Shown here: positions 25,292-34,124 of the stretch, piece by piece | How positions within the stretch are numbered: the first letter of the stretch is position 1 | How the letters are laid out: each line of letters starts with the position of its first letter | Assembly: GCF_018531495.1 (NCBI RefSeq) | Contig: NZ_JAHDTI010000003.1 | Location: 124,001-188,000 of the forward strand | DNA: 64,000 nt | Reading direction: 5' to 3' | Source of the DNA: Nonomuraea sediminis | Lineage (GTDB): Bacteria > Actinomycetota > Actinomycetes > Streptosporangiales > Streptosporangiaceae | The notes under the pieces: generated by a model | Told to the model about the DNA's origin: nothing | Database searches by the model: none | Seen by the model: only the letters and a program-made list of their open reading frames with translations | Position numbers and translations under genes: made by a program

Positions 25292-26146
25292 GGGGCGGGT
25301 GGCGGCGGCGCGGAGGACTTCGGCGAGATCGTGGGCCAGGTCGGGGGTGGCGGCGACGACGCCGCTCCAGCGGCGGGTGAGGTCGGTGTCCAGCTCGATC
25401 GGGCGGCCGAAGACGTCGCGGACCGCTCCCCCGGCCGACTCGGCGAGCACCACGGCGGCGGCGATGTCGACCAGGCGGTGCGTGTCGGAGGCGGCGTCGG
25501 CGAACGCGTCGGTCGCGCCCTGGGCGACCAGCGCGGCCTCCAGGCAGCTTGACGACAGGATCCGCACCCGCGCGGCCCGCTCGGCCACCGCCATCCACGC
25601 CGCCAGCGCGCCCGGGTTGCGCGGGTGCGGGCGCAGCAGCGACACCGCGGCCCCGTCGAGCTCGCGGCGTCCCGTGGTGCGCAGCCCGCGCGTGGTACGG
25701 CGGGCCCACCAGCTGCGGCCGGTGTCGAGCCAGACGGTGAGCGCCTCGGTGAACTCCCCGTCCTCGGCCAGCGCGGCGGAGAAGGCGGCCAGCGGCACCC
25801 CGGCGGCGGCGTTGGCGGAGCCGTCGACGGGGTCCATGACCAGGGTCAGCGCGGAGCCGCGGTCGACCCAGCCGGTCTCCTCGGTGAGCACGTTGGCCTC
25901 GGCGGGCAGGGCGGCCAGCACGGCGTCCTCGACGAGCTCGTCGATGCGCATGGTCGGCGTCCCGTCGGCGCCGTCGGCGACGATGGCCGACAGCGCGTCC
26001 CTGTCGTGCCCGGCTCCGGCGTAGGCGTCGAGCGCCGCCCGGGCGGCGGCGAGCAGCGCGGGATGGGCGTCCCCGGGGGGCGCCGGGTGGACGCCGGGCG
26101 GCAGGAACACCTGGGCGTGCGGGAAGAGCTCGGGGTGTGCGGTCAT
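25286..26146 (-). CDS. Inositol-monophosphatase-family phosphatase at the end of the phn operon
   Basis: A 286-residue Mg-dependent phosphatase of the IMPase/FBPase superfamily. The metal site is EE at 89-90 and DPVDGS starting at D105. The distal site reads DTHRLVDIAAAV, where the usual WDxAA has Val in place of Trp. ATG 26146 overlaps the phnM stop by 4 nt, so it is the last gene of the phosphonate operon. Standard C-P lyase operons end with phnN, phnO or phnP, none of which is seen here. A role in handling the ribose phosphate product is therefore an attractive inference, but the substrate is unknown. Confidence 0.82.
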   Translation of the reverse strand: MTAHPELFPHAQVFLPPGVHPAPPGDAHPALLAAARAALDAYAGAGHDRDALSAIVADGADGTPTMRIDELVEDAVLAALPAEANVLTEETGWVDRGSALTLVMDPVDGSANAAAGVPLAAFSAALAEDGEFTEALTVWLDTGRSWWARRTTRGLRTTGRRELDGAAVSLLRPHPRNPGALAAWMAVAERAARVRILSSSCLEAALVAQGATDAFADAASDTHRLVDIAAAVVLAESAGGAVRDVFGRPIELDTDLTRRWSGVVAATPDLAHDLAEVLRAAATRPR

Positions 26147-27303
26147 CGTGCTACTCCTGCCAGGTGGGCCGAGTCGGCGGTGATGGTGTGGCGGACGGTG
26201 GGCCAGCCGCGGTCGACGGTGGCCACGGCCAGGTCGGCGCGGAGCCCGGGGACGAGCGCGCCACGGTCGGTCAGCCCGGCGACGGCGGCAGGTCCCAAGG
26301 TGACGAGCGAGATCGCCGCGGGCAGGGAAACCACTCCCTGGGAGGCGAGCAGCAGGACCGCCGCCAGCGGGGTGGAGGGCAGGTAGTCGCTGGACAGCCC
26401 GTCCACCAGGCCGAGCGAGACGAGTTCCGCGGCGGCCACGTTCCCCGAATGGGATCCGCCGCGCAGCACGTTCGGCGCGCCCGCCACGATCCTGAGCCCG
26501 CGGGACCTGGCGGCGCGTGCGGCCTCGACCGTGGTGGGGAACTCGGCGACCGACACCCCGTTGGCAGCCGCCACGTCGATCTCGTCGGCGGTCACCGGGT
26601 CGTGCGCCAGCAGCCGGGCCCTGCCTTCGGCGGCCCAGGAGGCCAGCCGGGCGAGCGCGACCTGGCGGTGCCACCTGCGCGTGTCGCGCTCGGTGACCAG
26701 GTTCTCCGTCCTGACCTGCGCCTCCTCGGCGGACAGGCCCTCGGTGCCCTCGAGCCAGCGCCGGTAGTAGGCCGTGTCGCGGTACTGCCCCTGGCCGGGC
26801 GTGTGGTCCTCGAAGGACACCAGCGACCCCGGCGCCTCCAGGCACTCCTCCAGCGCGGCCAGCCCGTCGGGGTCGCGGGCGTCGAGCCGGTAGAGCACCC
26901 GGTGGTCGACCAGCGCGTGCCCGGACAGGCCGCGTTCCCTGATGGCCGTGTCGAGCTCGCGGGCGCGGTCCACGGTGCGCCCCTTGCGGTTGTGCGACTC
27001 GAAGGCCACCCCGTGGAAGACCGTGGTCACCCCGGCCGCCCGTACCCGCCCCTCGAAGCTGGCCACGGCGAAGGCCGTGTCGAACTCCGCTCCCGGGCGG
27101 GGCCGCCGCTCGTTCTCCAGCCCGTCGCTGTGGGTGTCCACGACGCCGGGCAGCAGCAGCGCGCCGCGCAGGTCGACCGCCCCGGCCGGGACGGCTCCCG
27201 CCGCCTCGCCCACGTGGGTGATGAGTCCGTCCTCGACCGCCACGAGCGCGTCCTCGACGACGCGGTCCGGCAGGACCGCCATGGCGTGCGCGTACACCGT
27301 CAA
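26143..27303 (-). CDS. phnM: PhnM: ribose 1-methylphosphonate 5-triphosphate diphosphatase
   Basis: A 386-residue amidohydrolase-fold enzyme that removes pyrophosphate from the 5-triphosphate intermediate of the C-P lyase pathway. Visible signatures are PGVVDTHSDGLENE (first metal ligands), FHGVAFES, VSFEDHTPGQGQYRD, LLAHDPVTADEI and GLSSDYLPSTP (last ligand). TTG 27303 overlaps the phnL stop by 4 nt; ATG 27282 is an alternative. Length and motifs match the family throughout. Confidence 0.93.
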   Translation of the reverse strand: MTVYAHAMAVLPDRVVEDALVAVEDGLITHVGEAAGAVPAGAVDLRGALLLPGVVDTHSDGLENERRPRPGAEFDTAFAVASFEGRVRAAGVTTVFHGVAFESHNRKGRTVDRARELDTAIRERGLSGHALVDHRVLYRLDARDPDGLAALEECLEAPGSLVSFEDHTPGQGQYRDTAYYRRWLEGTEGLSAEEAQVRTENLVTERDTRRWHRQVALARLASWAAEGRARLLAHDPVTADEIDVAAANGVSVAEFPTTVEAARAARSRGLRIVAGAPNVLRGGSHSGNVAAAELVSLGLVDGLSSDYLPSTPLAAVLLLASQGVVSLPAAISLVTLGPAAVAGLTDRGALVPGLRADLAVATVDRGWPTVRHTITADSAHLAGVAR

Positions 27304-28037
27304 CGAGCCACCTCCAGGGAGAGCACCTTGGCGGGGTCGCCGTCGGCGGCCACCCGCCCCGCGTCGAGCACGACCACCCGGGTGGCCAGGCGCTCGATCG
27401 CCTCGAAATCGTGGAAAACGGAGAGCACGGCCACGCCCAGCGAGGTGAGCTCGGCGATCATCGCGAGCACGGCCTCCCTGTTGACCGGGTCGAGCGCGGA
27501 TACCGGTTCGTCGAGCAGGAGCAGCCGGGGCGGGGAGATGGTGCCCGCGGCCAGGTTGACGCGCTGCTTCTGGCCGCCGGACAGCACGGTGGCGTGCATG
27601 GCCCACAGCCGTTCGTCGATCCCGAGCCTGCGCAGCGCGACGGCCGCCGCCTCGCGCGCCTCGGCGGGATCCATGCCGCGGGCCGTACCTGATCTGGCGA
27701 CGACGTCCAGCACGGACCGGCGGGGTTCCGCGCGCAGGAACTGGGAGACGTAGCCGAGCTCGCGGCCGCGCAGGTGGGCCACGTCGGCGTCGGGCAGCGT
27801 CGCGAGGTCGAGGCGCCCTTCTGCGGTGTCGAGCCAGATGTGCCCCGACGAGGGCAGGTAGGTGCGGTAGACGCAGCGCAGCAGGGAGGACTTGCCCGCG
27901 CCGGAGGCTCCGGCGAGGGCGACGTGCTCGCCGGCGGCCACGTCCAGGTCGACGCCGTGCAGGGCGCCGACGGTCCGTCCGTCGATGGTGTGCAGGGTGA
28001 AGGACTTGGTCAGGTTCCTGACGCTGAGGACGTTCAT
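27300..28037 (-). CDS. phnL: PhnL: C-P lyase ABC-type subunit
   Basis: A 245-residue ABC ATPase of the PhnL family: Walker A GASGAGKSS, signature LSGGQKQRVNLA, Walker B LLLLDEPVSALD, switch His in SVFHDFEA. It is not a transporter ATPase; with PhnK it associates with the C-P lyase core. ATG 28037 overlaps the phnK stop by 4 nt. Confidence 0.93.
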   Translation of the reverse strand: MNVLSVRNLTKSFTLHTIDGRTVGALHGVDLDVAAGEHVALAGASGAGKSSLLRCVYRTYLPSSGHIWLDTAEGRLDLATLPDADVAHLRGRELGYVSQFLRAEPRRSVLDVVARSGTARGMDPAEAREAAAVALRRLGIDERLWAMHATVLSGGQKQRVNLAAGTISPPRLLLLDEPVSALDPVNREAVLAMIAELTSLGVAVLSVFHDFEAIERLATRVVVLDAGRVAADGDPAKVLSLEVAR

Positions 28038-28849
28038 CCGCGGGCCGCCGCGACGAGCCGCTGGCTGTAGGGGTGCTGGGGGTCCTCGAGGAGCTGGTCG
28101 GTGAGGCCGGTCTCGACGACCCTGCCGTGCTGCATCACCATCACCCTTCTGGTCAGCATCTCGATGACGCCGAAGTCGTGGGAGACGACCACGGCGGCCA
28201 CCCCGAGCCGTTCGAGCAGCCCGCGCAGCAGGTCGAGCACCCCGGCGGCGACGGAGGCGTCCAGGCCGGTGGTGGGCTCGTCGAGCAGCAGCACGGGCGG
28301 GTCGTTGGCCAGCGCCTTGGCGATCTGGACGCGCTGGCGCATGCCGCCGGAGAACGTCCTGACCGGGTCGTCCATGCGGTTGAGCGGGACCTCGGTCAGT
28401 TCGAGCAGTTCGGCGGCGCGGTCGCGGATGCGGCGGAAGTTGCGCGCTCCCGCGGCGGTCAGGCGCTCGGCCACGTTGCCGCCCGCGGAGATGTCGAGGT
28501 CGAGCCCGGCGGCCGGGTCCTGGTAGACGACGGCGATCCGGTCGATCCTGAGCCTGCGCCTGGCCGCGTCGTCGAGCAGGAAGACGTCGACGCCGTCCAG
28601 GTGGGCGCTGCCCGCGGTGGGCCGTTCGTCGCCGGCGACGCAGCGCATGACGGTGGACTTGCCTGATCCCGACTCGCCGACGATGCCCAGGGCCTCGCCG
28701 CGGGCCACGTCGAAGCTGACGTCCCAGGCCGCCACCACCGCGCCGGTCGCCGGCGACACCGAGGTCCCGAACTCCGGCCCCGTTCCGGCTGTGTCGCCGG
28801 TGGGCCCGTAGATGCGGCCGAGCCCCTCGACGGTGAGTGCCGCGTTCAT
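28034..28849 (-). CDS. phnK: PhnK: C-P lyase ABC-type subunit
   Basis: A 271-residue ABC ATPase. Walker A is GESGSGKST, the Q-loop region AVVYQDPAAGLDLD, the signature FSGGMRQRVQIAKA and Walker B LLLDEPTTGLD. An insertion of about 20 residues after the first strand (near residues 15-37) makes it longer than usual PhnK. ATG 28849 has a GGAGGAG site and overlaps the phnJ stop. PhnK binds the GHIJ core and couples ATP turnover to its reaction. Confidence 0.92.
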   Translation of the reverse strand: MNAALTVEGLGRIYGPTGDTAGTGPEFGTSVSPATGAVVAAWDVSFDVARGEALGIVGESGSGKSTVMRCVAGDERPTAGSAHLDGVDVFLLDDAARRRLRIDRIAVVYQDPAAGLDLDISAGGNVAERLTAAGARNFRRIRDRAAELLELTEVPLNRMDDPVRTFSGGMRQRVQIAKALANDPPVLLLDEPTTGLDASVAAGVLDLLRGLLERLGVAAVVVSHDFGVIEMLTRRVMVMQHGRVVETGLTDQLLEDPQHPYSQRLVAAARG

Positions 28850-29700
28850 GTCTCCTCCGTACGGCTGCGCGCGCAGTGGTCGGTGTCGCTGCACACCCAC
28901 TCGACGGACCCGTCGGTCCTGGGCACCTCGACCAGGTACGACCCGGCCGAGCCGCAGTGGCGGCACGCGGCCCCGGGCGTGTGCTCCACCTGGAACGGGA
29001 CGTCCTCGAAGACCAGCGGCTCCACTCTGGTGTGCGGCGGCACCGCGTAGATCCGCTTCTCCCGCCCGGCGCCGAACAGGGTCAGGTGGTCGGCCATGTC
29101 CAGCTTGGGCACGTCGAAGCGGGGAATCGGCGTGGGCGAGATCAGGTACCTGCCGTCGACCAGGCAGGGGTAGCCCGCCGACCTGGTGACCACGCCGTTG
29201 CGGACCAGGTCCTCGTAAAGGCCCACCCACATCCGCGAGTAGTCGGCCTCGGCGTGCATGCGCCGCTGCTCGCGCGCGTCGTGCTCGACCGCGCGCAGCG
29301 GCTCGGGCACCGGCACCTGCAGCACCAGCACCTGGTCGGCGCGCAGCCTGGTCTCGGGGATGCGGTGCCGCGACTGGATCACGCTGGCCTTGCCCGTGTC
29401 GGTCACCTCGGCGCAGCCGACGTGACCGGTGATCAGGCGGCGCAGGTTGGCGGCGTTGACCCCGCCGTCCTCGCCCTGGTCGATCACCTTCAGCCGGTCC
29501 TCGGGCCCGACCAGGGCGAGCGTCACCTGGAGCCCGCCCGAGCCCCAGCCGCGTGCCACCGGCATCTCCCTGGACCCGAACGGGACCTGGTAGCCGGGCA
29601 CGGCCACGGCGGTCAGCGCGGCCCGCCGTACCTCTCGTTTGGACAGCTCGTCGAAGATGCCGCGGGGGCCGCCGTCGCCGGCGAGGGCCTGGAGCCTCAT
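28846..29700 (-). CDS. phnJ: PhnJ: radical SAM C-P lyase
   Basis: A 284-residue catalytic subunit that cleaves the carbon-phosphorus bond using S-adenosylmethionine and a [4Fe-4S] cluster. The unusual C-terminal cluster cysteines are C246, C249 and C270, with the thiyl-radical Cys at C276. The spacing between C270 and C276 equals the E. coli C266/C272 pair, while the preceding gap is one residue shorter than I recall for E. coli. The glycine that carries the first radical is probably G36 in VPGYQVPFGSREMP. All active residues are present, so the enzyme should be functional. Confidence 0.95.
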   Translation of the reverse strand: MRLQALAGDGGPRGIFDELSKREVRRAALTAVAVPGYQVPFGSREMPVARGWGSGGLQVTLALVGPEDRLKVIDQGEDGGVNAANLRRLITGHVGCAEVTDTGKASVIQSRHRIPETRLRADQVLVLQVPVPEPLRAVEHDAREQRRMHAEADYSRMWVGLYEDLVRNGVVTRSAGYPCLVDGRYLISPTPIPRFDVPKLDMADHLTLFGAGREKRIYAVPPHTRVEPLVFEDVPFQVEHTPGAACRHCGSAGSYLVEVPRTDGSVEWVCSDTDHCARSRTEET

Positions 29701-30773
29701 CGGGCCGCCACCGCCTCGCGGACGGCGCGCTTGCGGTCGAGCACCGAGCGGAAGTCGACGTAGTGCGGCAGCTTGAGATGCTCGAGGAAGCCGCCCGCCT
29801 CGATGCCGTCGAGGGTCAGCAGCACCTCCTGCTCCAGCTCGGTGCGGCCGTCGTCGCGGTGGACGAGCAGGTCGAGGCCGGCCATGGCGATGGCCTTGCG
29901 CTCGTTGTGCCCGAAGCACATGCCGTAGCCGAGGTCCAGCATGGTCCTGTCCTCCTCGGGCCGGTCGAGGTCGTCGATGGTCTCCACCTCCGTCACCCGC
30001 ACCTCGGCCACCGTCACGGGCTCTCCGGTCAGCGGATGCCGCACCCGCACCGGCAGGCGGCCGTGGCGAACCTCGCCTGGGAATTCGTGGTTGTGCCTGC
30101 CCGGGCGGAACGTGTGCGAGTACCACAGATGCACGAGCGCGCCCGTCTCGGCGCGCGCCATCGCGGTCAGCCGCGCCGACCGCGGCACTCCCGGGCGGAT
30201 CGGCTGCCGCGTGATGTCGTACGGCTCCGCGTCGCCTTCCCCGCGGCGCTCCACCACCATGCCCATCTCGCGGAGCAGCCCGAGCAGCCGCGGCGGCCGT
30301 CGCGGATCGTGCTCGCCGTCTGTGGGGGGCGGGTCCGCGGGGGCGGGGTCCGCGGGGACAGGGGGCTGGTCGTCGGGGAGCAGGTCGAGGAGGCGGCCGA
30401 CGTAGTCGAGGGTGCGGCCGAGGAGCTGGTCGCCCGGCGGGTTGCGGAAGGCGGGAGAGATGCGGCGGACGACGCGGAGCTCGTCGGCGTGGACGGGTTC
30501 GGAGTAGGCCAGCCTCGGCAGGGTGGAGCGGTGGGCCCTGATGAGCTGGGCGGCCTCCTGAACGTCGCCCTCGGCCTGCCGCAGCGCGCGGGCGGCCAGG
30601 TCGGGAGCCCAGAGGCCGCCCTCGCCCATGACCCGGTCGACGGCGAGCCGGAGGCGGCCGGTGATCTGGTCGATGCCGAGCCGGGCGCTGTCACCGCCGT
30701 AGCGGTGGCGCCTGACCAGCTCCTCGGCGGCGAGGATGGCCTCGTGGCCGCCGCTGGCTCCTGAGTACCCCAT
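29697..30773 (-). CDS. phnI: PhnI: C-P lyase core subunit (nucleosidase component)
   Basis: A 358-residue subunit that, with PhnG, H and L, exchanges adenine of ATP for methylphosphonate. Family stretches are visible: GYSGASGGHEAILAAEELV at the N-terminus, RISPAFRNPPGDQLLGRTLD, TAMARAETGALVHLWYSHT, and LDLGYGMCFGHNERKAIAMA near the C-terminus. A Pro-rich loop (about residues 138-160) is an insertion. ATG 30773 directly follows the phnH stop; the gene's own stop overlaps phnJ. Confidence 0.95.
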   Translation of the reverse strand: MGYSGASGGHEAILAAEELVRRHRYGGDSARLGIDQITGRLRLAVDRVMGEGGLWAPDLAARALRQAEGDVQEAAQLIRAHRSTLPRLAYSEPVHADELRVVRRISPAFRNPPGDQLLGRTLDYVGRLLDLLPDDQPPVPADPAPADPPPTDGEHDPRRPPRLLGLLREMGMVVERRGEGDAEPYDITRQPIRPGVPRSARLTAMARAETGALVHLWYSHTFRPGRHNHEFPGEVRHGRLPVRVRHPLTGEPVTVAEVRVTEVETIDDLDRPEEDRTMLDLGYGMCFGHNERKAIAMAGLDLLVHRDDGRTELEQEVLLTLDGIEAGGFLEHLKLPHYVDFRSVLDRKRAVREAVAAR

Positions 30774-31337
30774 TCAGTGGACTCCGATCTGGATGCTTCT
30801 GGGCAGTCCGGCGACGGTCCCGTCGGCGGCGACGAGGAAGGTGTCGATCCCCGCGGGAAAGTCCCCGTTGGCCGTGGCCAGCGCGGTGAAGACTTCGGTA
30901 GGCATGCCGGTGACGCCGAGGCTCCGGCTCCCGGGGACGCCGGGGCCGCTGAGCGACAGCCGTACCGTCGCCGAAGACTCGGACAGCGTGGCGACGGCGA
31001 GGATGAGGCGGGTCCCGAGCTCGGGGTGGAGCGCGTCGCCGCGGGGCATCGCGGCGATCTCCTCCGGGGTGGGCGGGCGCAGGGCGACGACCATGCGGGC
31101 CGTGCCGAGCGTGGCGACGGGCGCGGACGTGGCCAGGTGCAGGGCGCGGGCCAGGTGCTCCTCCCCCAGCACGGCCGTGGGCACCTCGACGTCGGCCAGC
31201 CCTCCCGCCACGGCCAGCGCGGGCGGGCCCGCGCAGGGCGCGATCCGTTCGAGCGTGCCGGGCCTGGCCAGCGCGTTGATGAGGGCCCTGAAGTCGGCCT
31301 GGGCCTGATCCGCGGTACGGCCGGCCGCAGCGATCAT
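30774..31337 (-). CDS. phnH: PhnH: C-P lyase core subunit
   Basis: A 187-residue core subunit. The N-terminal QADFRALINALARPGT is the clearest family signature; FLVAADGTVAGLPRSIQI closes the protein. It dimerises with PhnJ-type packing in the GHIJ complex. ATG 31337 overlaps the phnG stop by 4 nt, and the stop abuts phnI without a gap. Confidence 0.92.
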   Translation of the reverse strand: MIAAAGRTADQAQADFRALINALARPGTLERIAPCAGPPALAVAGGLADVEVPTAVLGEEHLARALHLATSAPVATLGTARMVVALRPPTPEEIAAMPRGDALHPELGTRLILAVATLSESSATVRLSLSGPGVPGSRSLGVTGMPTEVFTALATANGDFPAGIDTFLVAADGTVAGLPRSIQIGVH

Positions 31338-31768
31338 GAGAGCTCCTCGAAGGCGACGCGGGTGGTGGCGACCTCGGCCCATTCGGCGGCGTCCTCGCGG
31401 GCGCGGCGCTCGGCCACCGCCCGGCACAGGGCCTCGACCTCGGCGGCGGCGGGCAGGTCCGCGGCGGCCGCGGCGTCCAGGATCGCGGCGGCCAGCGCGG
31501 CCACGCGGTCGTCGCCGCCGCGCATGGACCAGCCGGTGGCGCCGGCGAGCTCGACCGTGCACCGGGTCACGAGCACCTCGCCCAGGTGGAAACGGTCCTC
31601 GGCGACGGGCTCCCTGACGGTGAGCATGACCATGCCGACCTCGGGCGGGTGCACGACCGACGGTTCGCCGACCTCGTCGATCAGCCGCTCGGCCAGGGGA
31701 AGCAGTTCGTCGGACGTGGCGGCGGCCAGCAGCTCCGTCCGCATGGCACGCGACAGCACGGCGGTCAC
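31334..31768 (-). CDS. phnG: PhnG: C-P lyase core subunit
   Basis: A 144-residue core subunit. Recognisable pieces are VVHPPEVGMVMLTVREPVAE, FHLGEVLVTRCTVEL and GWSMRGGDDRVAALAAAILDA, where the last contains the conserved GYxxxxGrd-like region. GTG 31768 overlaps the phnF stop by 4 nt; an in-frame ATG eight codons further on is the alternative. Confidence 0.9.
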   Translation of the reverse strand: MTAVLSRAMRTELLAAATSDELLPLAERLIDEVGEPSVVHPPEVGMVMLTVREPVAEDRFHLGEVLVTRCTVELAGATGWSMRGGDDRVAALAAAILDAAAAADLPAAAEVEALCRAVAERRAREDAAEWAEVATTRVAFEELS

Positions 31769-32556
31769 GAGGGGTCCTCGGCGATCTCGAAGGCGACGTC
31801 GAGGACGTCGGGGCGGAGGTAGGTGCGGGCGTACTCGACGGGCGGGCCGCCGGCCGTGCGGTTGACGCTCTCTGCCAGCCACAGGGCCGAGCGGTTGCCG
31901 CCGGTGAGGTGGTCGGCGATGCCGGGCGGCGGCACGTCGAGGCTGATGCGGTATCGGGAGCGGGTGACGGTCAGGCCGTAGCGGCGGCGGAGCACCCGGT
32001 GCAGCGACACCTCGTCGCCGAGCTCCCTGTCGAGGTTCAGCAGGGGCTTGCGGGGCAGCACGCTGGTGGCGTAGGCGGCGACCTCGCCGTTGACGGAGAA
32101 GACGCGCTCGACCGACCAGACGGCGGCGCCGGTGGGCAGGCAGAGCCGGGCGCGCTCCTGCTCGACGGCGCGGCGCACGCCGCACGACAGCAGCCGGGAG
32201 CCGGGCTCGGCGCCCGCCATGCGCACGGTGTCGCTGAAGGAGGGCGGCACGGAGGCGGAGACCACGTACTCGACCCGTCCCCTGCGGAACGTGCCGACTC
32301 CCTGGACCCGCCGCACCAGCAGCCGGCGTTCGAGTTCCTGCAGGGCGGCGCGCGCGGCGGGCCTGCTGACCCGGAAGCGGTCGGCCAGCACGTGCTCGCT
32401 GGGCACCTGCGCGCCCACGGGCACGTGCAGCAGTTCCGCCTCCAGCACGTCGGCCATCTCCAGATAGCGCTGCGTACTTGTCATGACAAGCACCATCGCC
32501 AGCGCAGGTGTCCCGCCGGTGAACGGCGGGCGACGCCGCACGAGCGAATACCCCAT
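31765..32556 (-). CDS. phnF: PhnF: GntR/HutC-family regulator of phosphonate use
   Basis: Up to 263 residues: an N-terminal winged helix (PSEHVLADRFRVSRPAARAALQEL) followed by a UTRA effector domain (about residues 100-255; SVERVFSVNGEVAAYATSVL, EYARTYLRP). ATG 32556 shares one base with the phnE stop. Later ATGs about 21 and 25 codons in are closer to the DNA-binding domain and may be the true start. It sits within the operon between transport and lyase genes, as in other phn loci, and probably represses it. Confidence 0.88.
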   Translation of the reverse strand: MGYSLVRRRPPFTGGTPALAMVLVMTSTQRYLEMADVLEAELLHVPVGAQVPSEHVLADRFRVSRPAARAALQELERRLLVRRVQGVGTFRRGRVEYVVSASVPPSFSDTVRMAGAEPGSRLLSCGVRRAVEQERARLCLPTGAAVWSVERVFSVNGEVAAYATSVLPRKPLLNLDRELGDEVSLHRVLRRRYGLTVTRSRYRISLDVPPPGIADHLTGGNRSALWLAESVNRTAGGPPVEYARTYLRPDVLDVAFEIAEDPS

Positions 32557-34124
32557 CAACGCAACAAACTCCGCAAAACCGTCGATATCCCCTCAACGAA
32601 CAGCACGATCGCGAAGACGGGCAGCACGATGGCGGTCACCACGTCGTAGTCGAGCGCCCTGATGTGCTGGCTGAGCGCGAACCCCAGCCCGCCCGCGCCC
32701 ACGATGCCCAGCACGAAGAAGGCCCGCAGGTTGACGTCGAGCGCGTACAGCGTGGTGGCCACCAGGCGGGGCGTGAGCTGCCCGAACAGCGAGACGGTCA
32801 GCTCCTGCGCGGGTCCTGCCCCGGCCGACAGCAGCGCCTCGCGCGGGCCGCGCCGCAGTTCCTCCGCCTCGTCGGCGACGAGCTTGGCCACCAGCGCGGC
32901 GGTGAAGACGGCCAGCGCCAGCGTCCCGGCCACCGCGCCCTGCATCAGCCCGAACGCGGCCACGAAGATCAGCACGAGCAGCAGGTCGGGGATCGAGCGC
33001 AGGCCGACCAGGGCGGCGCGGGCGGCCAGCCGTACCACTGGATGGGGGGCGACGGCGCGGGCGGCGAGCAGCCCGAGCGGGACCCCGGACAGCACGCCGA
33101 GGAAGGTGGCGCCCAGCGCGATCGCGCAGGTCTCGGCCAGGCCGGGGCCGAGCAGGCCGAGGATGGGGCCGAAGTCGGGCGGCAGGAACTCGCCGATCGC
33201 GGTGACGGAGCGCAGGAGCTGCGCGGGCGAGAACCCGACCTGCCACAACGCCGCGGCGGCCAGCAGCAGGCCGCCCCACCCCGCGAGGTGCACGATGGTC
33301 CTGGCGCGCGTCCACGGCACCCGGGTGCCGGTGAACGACGGCGCGGCGACGGCGCGGCCCGCACCGAGGAGCTGGCCGCGCAGCCCGACGGACACGGCCT
33401 CGACCAGCAGCACGACGGCGACGGTGACCAGGGCGATGCCGGTGGCCTCTGGGTAGTCGGTGAAGCCGAACGCGGTCTTCAGGTCGAGCCCGATGCCGCC
33501 CGCGCCGACGGCGCCGAGCAGGACGGAGCCGCGGAAGTTGATGTCGAGCCGGTAGAGCACGGCGGCCACCCAGGCGGGCGCGACCTGCGGGAGCACGCCC
33601 GCGGTGAGCCGCTGCAGCGGGCTCGCCCCGGTGCCCGCGACGGCCTCGCGGACGCCGGTGTCGGCCCGCTCCACGGCCTCGGCGAACAGCTTGCCCAGCA
33701 TGCCGACCGAGTGCAGGCCGAGCGCGAGCACCCCGGGCAGCGGCCCGATGCCCAGCGCGGCCACGAAGAACACGGCGAACACGATGTCGGGCACGGCCCG
33801 GCAGGCCACGATCACCGCGAGCGCCACCGGTCTGGCCCTGGTGCCGACGCACACGGCCAGCACCGCCGCCAGCAGGGCGGCCAGCGCGGTGCCGGCGATC
33901 GCCATCCAGAGCGTGTCCAGGACGTGGGCGAACGTGGTGGCGGGGTCGGACAGCGTGGGCGGCCACGCGCGTGCCAGCAGCCCGCCCACCTCGCCGAACC
34001 CTGCCAGGTTCACCCCCAGCACGCTGAGCGCCGCCACCCCGAGGAGCCCGAAGACCAGGGGAAAGGCCCAGGCAGCGGTACGGCGGGCGGTCCTGGGCGG
34101 GCGGAGCAGGTCGGTGGTGGTCAT
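32556..34124 (-). CDS. phnE: PhnE1-PhnE2 fused phosphonate ABC permease
   Basis: A 522-residue inner-membrane protein made of two complete binding-protein-dependent permease domains, whereas PhnE is usually about 260-280 residues. The halves (about 15-255 and 275-522) each contain an EAA-type loop: EAVAGTGASPLQRLTAGVLP in the first and EALLSAGAGPAQELTVSLFG in the second. Both share the ending LGIVGAGGLG/LGAVGAGGIG before the last helices. The fusion makes a single-chain channel. ATG 34124 overlaps the phnC stop by 4 nt. Confidence 0.92.
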   Translation of the reverse strand: MTTTDLLRPPRTARRTAAWAFPLVFGLLGVAALSVLGVNLAGFGEVGGLLARAWPPTLSDPATTFAHVLDTLWMAIAGTALAALLAAVLAVCVGTRARPVALAVIVACRAVPDIVFAVFFVAALGIGPLPGVLALGLHSVGMLGKLFAEAVERADTGVREAVAGTGASPLQRLTAGVLPQVAPAWVAAVLYRLDINFRGSVLLGAVGAGGIGLDLKTAFGFTDYPEATGIALVTVAVVLLVEAVSVGLRGQLLGAGRAVAAPSFTGTRVPWTRARTIVHLAGWGGLLLAAAALWQVGFSPAQLLRSVTAIGEFLPPDFGPILGLLGPGLAETCAIALGATFLGVLSGVPLGLLAARAVAPHPVVRLAARAALVGLRSIPDLLLVLIFVAAFGLMQGAVAGTLALAVFTAALVAKLVADEAEELRRGPREALLSAGAGPAQELTVSLFGQLTPRLVATTLYALDVNLRAFFVLGIVGAGGLGFALSQHIRALDYDVVTAIVLPVFAIVLFVEGISTVLRSLLR

